Shown here: positions 54,870 to 64,000 of the stretch, in pieces
Layout of the letters: each line of letters begins with the position of its first letter
Numbering within the stretch: the stretch's first letter is position 1
Assembly: GCF_965363235.1 (NCBI RefSeq)
Contig: NC_134840.1
Coordinates: 60,134,793 to 60,198,792, forward strand
From: Mytilus galloprovincialis
Lineage: Eukaryota; Mollusca; Bivalvia; Mytilida; Mytilidae
Reading direction: 5' to 3'
DNA length: 64,000 bases
The notes under the pieces: generated by a model
What the model saw: the letters and a program-made list of their open reading frames with translations, nothing else
The model's database searches: none
What the model was told of the DNA's origin: nothing
Translations under genes and position numbers: made by a program

Positions 54870-56385
54870 TCATATTACTTGATGATGGAAGTCTGGTACC
54901 TAAAAAATTCATATACGGTAATCTATTTAACAGGATTACCTTAACGTTTCACAAGGCTGACTACTAATGTAACACTTTTTTTTATTAATAGTTTATTGTA
55001 GTTATAGAAATATATAATCTTATTGTATATATCATTGTAATAAAAATCAACATTGACTAGAATTACAATTATTTGATTGGAATATTCATACAATCTTTAA
55101 AACACAACCTTTTAATCATTCAACAATCACAATTAAATACCTTGCACTAAAAATCACAGTAATGGATCAGGTGCATTAAGGGCTTTATTTGGCACTTCAA
55201 AATTCTGAAGCTGTTAAATTTAAAACAATCATGAATATTAAGCATGTTAAGGGACCACAAATATGAAATATTCAAATTATTATCAATTAAATTGTTAAAT
55301 TGTTTATTTTAGAAAAAAAATTGTCAGTTGCAACTGTTGAGTGCTTTTTTTTTTCCATAGAAGATTCAGCCTGCACTTGATATTTACCAAGATACATTTC
55401 AGAAAAAAGAATAAAATCTCTGACGTTTCCTAAACATGGGGATTCTGTCACATCATCTTCAACTTATTGTGACATTATAAGATCATGACTAAGTAGTAAC
55501 TTTTTAAAAGTCATGCCTTAAACTACTAGTAAGTTATTTACCCTTTTTTCTTTTTTTCTTTTCTTTTTTTTTTTTTTTTGGCATTCAAGTTTTTTCAACT
55601 GATTGATTGGAAATTGCATAAGGACATTTTTTTTAAAAAGTTTTTGAGGAGAGGCAAAAGGTACCAAAGGGACATTCATGGTTTTGGTAGTATGGTATAT
55701 GCTTATTCAGGCACCGTTATGATAAAGTTGCTTTTAAATGCAAACTGCTTACAAATTTGATAATTAATGCCCTTATTGCACCTTCTTACATTCATGGGAA
55801 ATTTTATTCAATCATATGTAAATTTTATTATCAAGATTATTTTGATAAAACTGAAATCATGGGGAATTTAACTACATTCTTGAAACATCTTTGATTGGAT
55901 TTTGAATCAAATATGTTATCTTTTTCAAAAACTCAATACAACCCTCTAAATGCAACAGTATTGTTTGTACAACTTGCAAACTTCATGCCTTTGCTAGCGT
56001 ATCTAACCTTTGAATCTGCCACTATTTCAAATATATATACATTGAAAATGTAATCATTGTTAAAAATTGTAAACGAACCCTACATCAAATGCTAAAATCA
56101 AAGTTGTCAAAAGACAGACATAAAAAATACTGATTTATCAAAAATAAGTTTTGATATGTTAAGTAAAAAGGCCAGATTCACATAACAAATAATTGTAAAT
56201 GCTGCACTGCTTATCTAATCTTCTGTCTTCAGGTCTTTCTCCTATTTAGCTCCCAGTAATAAATCCTAACTCCTCCAGCAATCCTCGGGGCTCTTCAGAC
56301 TCCTGTAAAAACACAAATACATGTACACTACAATATAAGTTAATTCAATGAATGAAAAGACAATACATTAGATCATCATATTAAA
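54870..56385. other. Unassigned AT-rich intergenic DNA
   Basis: No exon or repeat ends recognised. There is a long T/C-rich tract at 55545-55580. Confidence 0.35.
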
Positions 56386-56387
56386 TG

Positions 56388-56500
56388 AGGTTGTGAGCTC
56401 GAAACCCACTCGTGCAGGTGCAATCGACTCCAATCTTAATTGACTAGGATTGTCAGTATTCCTATCGAAGGTTGGTGGTTTTCTTAAAAACACATGCTGT
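56388..56500 (+). mobile_element. Partial tRNA-derived SINE (MetaSINE-like)
   Basis: 'gaggttgtgagctcgaaacc', 'gactccaatcttaattgact' and 'cctatcgaaggttggtggtt' match the minus strand of 21130-21290. The box A end is missing. Confidence 0.6.
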
Positions 56501-56692
56501 GCTGTGTTTATTCAACATTTAACTTTTCTGAGTCCGCTTAATAATTTGTAAGACTCATGAATGAATAGTGAGTGCTTCAATCCTATAATATCTTAAAACA
56601 GTTCTATATATTATTACAGATTTGTTGATTCTTGCTTGCTATATGGTAAAAGAAACTGTTATCCTCCTTTGTTTTTCTTTGTCTACAATTAA

Positions 56693-57015
56693 CAGGCTAT
56701 TATTTGAACTTGAAATTATTTTTAATTATGGAATTTCCATAATTTCTTTGGCTTAAAATTTTTAATAAATTTCAAGTTTTTTTTTTTGTTCTGTGCTGCG
56801 CACAACACTTTCTATTACAAAGGAGATAGCATTTTCAATAGAATGTACTGTGCCGCACACAACATTATATAACAAAATACATTGAAAGGAAAGTGTAATG
56901 CACTGCTAAACAAAATATAGTAAAGAATAACCATGGAATTTATTAAAAATTTCAAGCACAAGAAATTATGCAAATTCCATAATTAAAAATAATTCCAAGT
57001 TAAAATAATAGCCTG
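56693..57015. mobile_element. TTAA-flanked MITE with about 90-bp TIRs (323 bp)
   Basis: Starts CAGGCTATTATTTGAACTTG and its right end is the inverted equivalent, finishing AATAATAGCCTG. Matching extends about 90 bp through 'ttttaattatggaattt'. TTAA is on both sides (56689-56692, 57016-57019). The centre has two related 'gtgc(t/c)gc(g/a)cacaaca' words. Non-coding. Confidence 0.78.
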
Positions 57016-57019
57016 TTAA

Positions 57020-58515
57020 ACATAGACCCTAGTGTGAACAGTGTATAAACTAAATCAATTTCATACACTTTCAAAATTTACTTGTTGATACTTTATGCAT
57101 GATTAAAATATTAAGTTGAGGGATGAATCATGACACTAAATGTTAAACAATAATTGGGTTCTGCATCTTCATGTTAAGTAGTGATTTGGTCCAGTTAAAA
57201 AAGGTCATATGTCTGACACTGTCAAAACTGAATATTTAACCCCCTTTACATAGAATGGTCCATATATAATATGTTAGAGCTGTTACACTTTTCTATAATC
57301 TTGATATTATTTGATGTATGTCAATATGGACAACACCCTTCATTTAAATATTGATTTCTTAATTTTATGTGCTCAATATTTCCTACTCACAAATACCTAG
57401 CTATGTTGAAAATATACAAATTTGGTTATTTTTTGTCAAATCAAGTTTATGCTATTTTTTGACTGCCAGATCTAGGAAATATTCATTTAATTTTTATATT
57501 CATTATTCTTTATATTTTGTTCTTTATACGTATCAATTAAATTTACAGAAAAATAACCAAGTTTTAAAGTACATGTTGTACTTCAATTTTTAAGCCAAGA
57601 GGGCACTATGTGCACCTATTGTTTTACATTAGGAAGGTAGCAAATTCCATAAACAAAGTTAACCTTAAATACAGCCCTATTTTTTTAAACTGTGCCTTAG
57701 ATAGTAGGAGCATTATGCATTCTAGAATGTGACTGTTTATCTGACCATACATCGGTCTTCCTTCCATAACAGGTTAAAGTTTTGGTCCATAGATTTGCGG
57801 TCACATCAACTTGAAATGAAGCAACCAGTTTTTATGTGATTTTCACTTTTATGCTTAATAAGTACTTTTGGACCATGATTTCACAGTTTACAGATCTGTT
57901 TAAAAATAAGTTTAAGGTAGTTAAGAACTTAAGCATGGATGTTGTGGTCATTTCAACATGAAACTTAGTCCGCATGTTCATTACCATAAAACCCTTTTAA
58001 AATCATGTCAAATTAGGCATTTGACGGAGATTTTGCAGTTCAATGAACATGAACAAGTGATGGTGTAAGTAGGCCATGCTATCCTAGACATAATTATTAT
58101 TTATGCTGCTTTAAATGTTATGTAGTTCACTAGATATTCATCCCCATTTTGCTTCCAAAGGATGTTTTTTAAACTCAAAATTTCACTCTTGTTGATTTAT
58201 TTTGTGCAAGTTACTTATGAACTATGAATGCTTATAAACTTGTACTGTGTACCAATTTTCTTGTGTGAGAATTTGTTTCCCCATAGATATTTGATTTCAT
58301 GGTTTTGAAAAAGTCTGTATACCTCCCTATTGACACGTAACTCTATTTGGTGAACCAACCACGTTGTATTTACTTTCGTTAGTCTCCTGAAGTGGATATC
58401 TTGTTATGCAGGGTTGTCAATCAATTACTTAAAATACCTATATATAACAACAAGTCTGTGATTTCATTAAACTTGGTTGACTTGTTTCACCTGCCAGGGC
58501 AATAAACCTATATTA
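57020..58515. other. Unassigned intergenic DNA, old repeat traces
   Basis: No gene is seen. Phrases such as 'ttggaccatgatttcac' and 'caacttgaaatgaagcaac' recall diverged dispersed repeats but no boundaries can be set. Confidence 0.35.
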
Positions 58516-58520
58516 TGGAA

Positions 58521-58912
58521 GTACTGCTGCCTCAACTTATACAAGCTGACAGCCACAATACAGACAAGAGTGATGAATAAGGCGTTAAATACCAACAAAG
58601 TACTGCTTCCTCAACTTATACAAGCTGACAGCCACAATACAGACAAGAGTGATGAATAAGGCGTTAAATACCAACAAAGTACTGCTGCCTCAACTTATAC
58701 AAGCTGACAGCCACAATACAGACAAGAGTGATGAATAAGGCGTTAAATACCAACAAAGTACTGCTTCCTCAACTTATACAAGCTGACAGCCACAATACAG
58801 ACAAGAGTGATGAATAAGGTGTTAAATACCAAAAAGTATTGCTGTCTCAACTTATACAAGCTGATTGCCACAATACAGACAAGAGAAGTGAATAAGGCAT
58901 AAAATACCAACA
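58521..58912. repeat. 79-bp tandem repeat, about five copies
   Basis: Units start with 'tactgct(g/t)cctcaactta' at 58522, 58601, 58680, 58759 and about 58837, each with 'agctgacagccacaatacag'. The variant base alternates (gctgcc, gcttcc, gctgcc, gcttcc), pointing to a 158-bp doublet step. Confidence 0.9.
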
Positions 58913-59099
58913 ATCAATCAATAATCCATTTAACAGCACCTCAAGTTTGTACATAGCATAATTAAGTTTAGTTTGCTTGTTAACCTTATTTGCTAGATGG
59001 TCCATACACTTCATAATACATTTAACTTCGTCTTGAAAAGTAATACTTGTTACTGTAACCATTCAAATCAAGGGTCAGGTTCCAAAAGATGACTGAACC

Positions 59100-59265
59100 A
59101 GATGCTCTGCAGGGTGCAGCTTTATACGATCGCAGAGATCAAACCCTGAACAGTTGGGGCAAGTATGGACACAACATTCAAGCTTGATACAGCTCTGAAT
59201 TTGGATTGTGATAAAATATTTGACACAGCATAGGTTTCTGACACAAAATGAATGTGGTCTAATGA
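59100..59265. mobile_element. Family F element, left-end fragment
   Basis: 'ctgcagggtgcagctttata' followed by 'cgatcgcagagatc' matches the left ends of F1-F3. The right part is absent. Confidence 0.6.
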
Positions 59266-60919
59266 ACTTAAAAAGATTTTTTTGCTTTTGAGCAATTCAC
59301 TCTGCTGTTGAATATTAATCCCCTAAAAAAATATTTGAAGACATTTACTTTTTAATTATTAACATATAAAATGACATGCAGTCATGATTAAAATTAACAT
59401 TAATTAATAGTAACTTCTAAAGAAAAATTTACAGCTAATCATCTCAAGACAATTATCATTTTTTAATACATAATTTTCAAGCAGTGTCAGGGAGGTAATC
59501 AAACATATATGGCGCCGGGGAGGAAGTTATGAATCAAATCTACTCTAACATCGTTAGGTTGATTTTCTAGGCACTTTTTTTGTTTTACATGCACACGTAT
59601 AAAAATTGCGGTTTTTATCCAATGCAATCATAGGTTTGAACGTAGTTTCAATTATAGACTCGTATACAGGGTTTCCGCTGGCGGTCTCCATTTTCGCAAT
59701 TTGCGAAAAAATAATAATTGTGGCAATAAAAATTCGTTATTTGCGAAAGAATTTGGCAAAAGAAATATATATAACGATTTATTTTCCTCCATCTTGTTTA
59801 TTTACTTTTTTTCGAGATTCTTCTTCTTCTTTGTATAAGCTTCCTATAGACAGGAACACCTCTAATGATATTAGAGTATATGAGGGTAATTTTGTGGATA
59901 ATTTTTTTTGTTTCTTTCTTTACAACTATGTACAGCACATTATGTGTATGTTTGTTATTATATGTACTTTTTTGCTTTGTTGTTGTTGTTGTGTCTTTTA
60001 AAGTTATATATACAGATATTGCTTTTTAACTTGTTTATTATCATATGCTTATCTTATTTACATGTGACGATGATGTGTGTTTCTTATTCATGTCAGTGAC
60101 AATAAAATTACCTACATAATAGATGCTTACATGGGTGTAATTTACATAGGGAGTTTATGATGTTAAAAAAAAAGAAGAAAACTTGTTAAAATATCAAAAT
60201 AGTAGCCAATGCTTAAAATCTAAAACATATCTTTCATTTCATCTAGATATGATATCCAACTTTGCTCAGTATGATAAAACAAAAGTCATATTAAAAATAC
60301 ATTATGATTTTATTAATTATTTTGTGCTATATTTTAAGATGTTTGTACCATTTAACATTTCAATGGTTTATTCTGTAAAAACAAAATCCTATTCAGTTTA
60401 CCATAAAAAAAATAGGAAATTAAAATGGATAAAAGGATTAACAAAATAATATTGACTAAAGGAAATTTAAAAAAAAAACAACAAAAAAACAAAAAAAGAA
60501 TTATTAAAAAAAGATTAAAAGCCATGATGGTGATATTAAAAGTTAAGACTTTATCTGATTCACTTGTTGTTTTAAAATTACTTTCACAATATCATGATCA
60601 TTATATATTGTTGTTGTGCTTGCAAACGGGTGATTTTCACCTTCATGTTGATATTATTATCAGAATATATCCTTCAATGTCCTTTTTCACTTTGAATATA
60701 GGCTTTTGTTTCAAACCTCTACACTAGTATAACTGTCACTACATGTACTATGTATATATTCATTGGCACATATTATTTGTTGTTTAATGCATCCAGTGCT
60801 TCTATTCTCTTTGCGTGAAGTTGGAATAATAGATTTCTACATTTTTCTTCTATCTTGGTCATGAGTTCACTACTTATGTTCAGCGTTTCTTTGAAATTAT
60901 TACAATCCAGTATCAGTTG

Positions 60920-62098
60920 TTATATTTCCATCTTATTGCAGCAGAAAGTATTCCATTTAATTGGATCAATACTATCCAATATTTCCATTTTCATCTCTAC
61001 ATAGTATTTCTCTCTTATAGTACTTAACACTGGACAAGAGGTAACCATATGAATAATATCTTCATTTTCTGTATTGCACAGCTGACATAACGGTTCTGCT
61101 ACAAAGTGTGTGAACTTGTGTTTGTCTGACTGTAAGATATATGCTCCCGTCATCATTCTGGCTTTTATAATTGCTTTTCTCAATTCAAGTCTTGGTTGAT
61201 TTTGTAGATTCCATACTTGAGCTGTTTTTCCCATTCCTAAATTTTCTATATTCATATTTTTTAGACTGGTTTTATAACGAGCTTCAGATTTTAATTGAGC
61301 ATTCCAATATTGGTTTACTTTTTTCTTTATTTCTTCTTTCCATATATCTCTTTTTGGAAGGTTTTTCTGCAAATAGTTGATGGAAGGAAGATCATACATC
61401 TCAAGTATATTCAGTATCCTGCTGAAAAAACTTTTCTTGTTGTCATAGTTAGTGGCAATTTGTCTAATCATAACATCTTTAATTTTGCTGTTGTCACATG
61501 ATACTATAGAGTATAAAAGTGATAAATGTCTTTTATGTATTTCAGCTTCTATAGGCAATGCTCCAAGTAGTAGCAGTACCACAGCATTTGATGTTCTTTC
61601 TGGTAGTAACTGTAGGTGCCTCAAGTTTTTCCTATGGAATATCTCTAGTTCCTCTATATTTGATTTTGTTAAAGGTAGTACTTCTAGACCGTATGTTAAT
61701 CTTGGTATTACATAGGTTTTATATATTTGGTATGAGATTGCAGGGTTAAGTCCATTTGTACCGTGCACACCAGAACCCATAAGTGCATACTTTGTTCTTC
61801 TAGCTGTTTGTATTCTTTCTTTGATGTTGAAGTTATGTTCTTTTCCATCTGTTCTCTTTATTCCTAGATGCTCACTACAATCAGATGTTTTTACAACTTT
61901 GCCTCCCATTGTCCAGCTGTAGCTAGATTTACGCTTTGAACAGTCGATTATTTCTGTTTTGGTAGGATGTATTTTATAATGATGCTCTTTAGCATATCTG
62001 TCTATTACATTCAGCATTATTTGTAGCTCATACTCGTTGTTTGAGATAAAGGCTATATCATCTGCACAGGTTGGTGCCCCTACATATATGTCTCCCAA
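60920..62098 (-). pseudogene. 5'-truncated non-LTR LINE: end of reverse transcriptase and C-terminal zinc knuckle
   Basis: The open frame of about 392 codons begins inside the RT catalytic block ('GAPTCADDIAFIS', the YADD-type motif with Cys). It continues through the thumb region ('YGLEVLPLTKSNIEELEIFH') and ends with a zf-RVT knuckle ('CQLCNTENEDIIHMVTSCP', C-x2-C-x7-H-x5-C). The first codon is TTG, so this is no real start; homology runs a few codons upstream before a stop. After the TAA at 60920 the same frame stays open for about 49 codons, to 60773 ('NNFKETLNISSELMTKIEEK'), which suggests that the family ORF ended there and the TAA is secondary. The intact frame otherwise implies a young copy. 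Endonuclease and most of the RT are missing. Confidence 0.8.
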
Positions 62099-62739
62099 AA
62101 GCGATTCTCGGACTTAACCTGATCAGACAATACTCGGAATTCACCTTGACCTCATTAAGATCTGGACAGAAAATCAATAAACAGCTGATTGCATTTCATC
62201 GCTATCGACAACAAAGGACTAACAAGCATTAGTCTTTCAAAAAGGGCTAGTCGACTCTTAGCTGATGAAAATGGAAAGTGCTTTATCTTTGTAGATTAAT
62301 TCATTTACTAGAATAGCCACGTGCATCAATCAACAAATTTTACCACACACGTGAGGTCACACGTTATGAAGTAGTATATATCGTTTAACGTTTAACGTTG
62401 TTGTCTACGAAACTCCAGAAGATTTGACTATTTATAGATAAAAGTTACCTGTGTACCGCAATATCATGAATATGCATGATTAATGACCAGGCAAAATCTA
62501 ATTGCTAAAATAGAGAGGACAAATCCGATACTCTACGGGATTGAAGGACATTTACTAGGTTTGGATTGTCCTAACCAATCAATAAACTTTGATAATTCAC
62601 GTCTCGTAATATATTCCAATCAGGTAGCAAGAAAAATTCACACACTCAATGTCCATCGTTCAATTCTTAATATCGACTCCTAGGAGTCGATAATTAATAA
62701 AGGTGTTGATTGAATTGTTTGACAAAACGATATGGTTAA

Positions 62740-62922
62740 ATGGCTTCGCTAAATGTCACATACAGAATTTATTTACCACTTGTGACGCACGTGTTTGAAG
62801 CCAACTTTTTCATTTACGATGGTCAAGAAAAGAAAACTGTCGTTGTGAAGAAATCTATCAAAAAGGTTGGGAACAATCCCTCGAAAATGAGAGTAACCCT
62901 TCAATGTAATGACTACACATGA
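62740..62922 (+). other. Short open frame inside the hAT element, unrecognised
   Basis: 60 residues starting MASLNVTYRIYLPLVTHVFE, with a plausible ATG context. No family recognised. It could be a captured first exon or chance. Confidence 0.2.
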
Positions 62923-63452
62923 AATGAAGGATCAATTTCATGTGATAAAAGCTTTTGTTTTGTTGTAAAAACCACTTCTTAGTACAAAAGGGCACATTAG
63001 TATTTTTCTTTTAAAGAAACTTTCCTTATGAACTATTATACTGGTATTACATGTATATGATCAAAACATGTCCATTAATTTTGTTATATTTCAGGCCTGA
63101 CTTATATCTTCTTTATTAATAATAGTATAGTGGCCCCCTCATTTAGAAAAGTTGTTCAAAATACAATGAATATTTTTCCCTTGTAAGTTAAAAAAAAATC
63201 TGTTGTTTTAAACTAAATGTTTAGTGTTTATTCATTAAAATGTAGACTTTAAAATAAGTTTGAGAGAATAATCATAGACACAAAGGACAAAATCATCTTA
63301 TTTAAGGGAGGGGGTTAGAAAAAAAGGTAAATTTTAAATGAAAAATATATTTATGTTATGTTGCGAAAAAAATAATAAAGTGGCGAAAAATATAGTGTTT
63401 TGGCGAAAGAGGTGGCGAAAAAAATAATTGACCCAGGGGAAACCCTGCTCGT

Positions 63453-63473
63453 ATATATATATATATATATACA
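63453..63473. repeat. (TA)n microsatellite
   Basis: TA run that starts within the right target-site duplication of the hAT element. Confidence 0.75.
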
Positions 63474-63534
63474 ACTCGTCTAAACATCAACCCAACAATG
63501 TTAGATCTGTAAATTTGATTTCGCAAATTTTTTG

Positions 63535-63700
63535 TTCTTCCCTCGCCGGGATTCGAACCCATGCTACTGAGATATCGTGACACCTAATCGCCTGCACGGT
63601 AGCCGTCCCGCTAGACCACACGACCACTTGGGCTTCACAAAATAATGAAGCTTTCGGGGGCCGTGTGGTACCTTTCCTCGTCAGTTTTAATCTAGCATCG
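63535..63700 (-). mobile_element. tRNA-derived SINE, second family
   Basis: On the minus strand box A TGGTCTAGCGGG (63607-63618) and box B GGGTTCGAATCC (63549-63560) have tRNA-like spacing, but no acceptor stem can be formed, so it is a SINE head and not a tRNA gene. It lies just outside the hAT element. Confidence 0.6.
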
Positions 63701-63944
63701 TACTACAATACATGATATATAAGGCATGGAGATGATATTGTTACAGATCAGCTCAATTATCTATAGTAAAGGATCCTACAAATTAATGCAAGATACAGTC
63801 ACAGAAAATAATTACAGAAAATAATTATATTTATAAGTACGTCTGAGTCAGTGACAACTCTACAACAGATTTATCCATCGGATCACCAGCAATGATGGTG
63901 ATACATGGCTGTGTACATATAACAGTATTCTTTAAATGGAATTG

Positions 63945-64000
63945 CTATTGGATTACCTCCCTTACACTGCTTTTAAAATGTCTAAATTGTCCTTTAACCA
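63945..64000. repeat. Repeat end with TTACCTCCCTTACA at the window edge
   Basis: The terminal word of the 45381-45460 MITE family recurs ('ggattacctcccttacactg'). The element may continue beyond the window. Confidence 0.45.

Larger units (their letters stand above)
59667..63447. mobile_element. hAT-type DNA transposon (3.8 kb) with 8-bp TSD, carrying a nested LINE
   Basis: The left end CAGGGTTTCCGCTGG and right end CCAGGGGAAACCCTG are inverted, and CTCGTATA flanks both sides (59659-59666, 63448-63455). CAGGG ends plus an 8-bp duplication are the hAT signature. Subterminal 'ggcgaaa'/'tttgcgaaa' words repeat on both arms (59697-59760, 63360-63425). No hAT transposase (BED finger or hATC dimerisation block) is recognisable. 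A minus-strand LINE occupies about 60773-62110, and the rest is unassigned. The right-hand TSD runs into a (TA)n microsatellite. Confidence 0.78.

Noticed and set aside
60183-60727. Plus-strand frames inside the hAT element as transposase
   Set aside because: They are Lys/Phe/Ile-rich and contain poly-A runs; no BED finger, catalytic or dimerisation block of hAT transposases is visible.
63535-63630. tRNA gene on the minus strand
   Set aside because: Box A and B are present but no acceptor stem pairs, so it is a SINE head.

Overview
The window looks like nuclear DNA of a marine bivalve, most likely a mussel (Mytilus or a close relative). It is AT-rich, genes are sparse, host introns follow GT-AG, and much of the DNA belongs to dispersed repeat families that I recognise from memory as typical mussel repeats. 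No bacterial, plasmid or CRISPR-like structure is seen. No RNA gene is supported, only tRNA-derived SINEs. || Layout. 1-4.6 kb: dispersed repeats, including one repeat split by a 2.8-kb element with about 80-bp terminal inverted repeats (TIRs). 5.3-7.0 and 12.1-13.8 kb: two paralogous minus-strand genes for B-box/coiled-coil/beta-propeller proteins of TRIM type without a RING, with two TTAA-flanked miniature elements between them. 17.2-20.0 kb: a badly decayed LINE of the RTE/CFDP2 type. 21.2-25.8 and 29.6-34.3 kb: a segmental tandem duplication, each copy carrying a complete, nearly identical minus-strand serpin gene whose main difference is the reactive-centre loop. 35.9-36.5 kb: a palindromic TTAA-flanked element. 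39.4-47.1 kb: at least seven coding exons, all in phase, of one plus-strand host gene that I do not recognise. Its introns hold a 41-bp minisatellite, an 8-9-bp-target-site element with subterminal repeats, and a nested Helitron-like element. 48.9-51.0 kb: a 2.1-kb element with perfect 32-bp TIRs and a PHD-like finger inside. 51.3-54.5 kb: a nearly perfect 1.6-kb tandem duplication. 58.5-58.9 kb: a 79-bp tandem repeat. 59.7-63.4 kb: a hAT-type element with an 8-bp target-site duplication (TSD) that carries a LINE remnant. || How the parts fit. Both recognisable host gene pairs are local duplicates of families that expand in bivalves: TRIM-like proteins (innate immunity or ubiquitin-pathway scaffolds) and serpins (protease inhibitors). 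Each gene appears to have a 5'-UTR intron ending at or just before the start codon and an uninterrupted coding exon. Most of the rest is transposon-derived. At least nine separate element ends can be called from paired TIRs plus TSDs read directly in the sequence.
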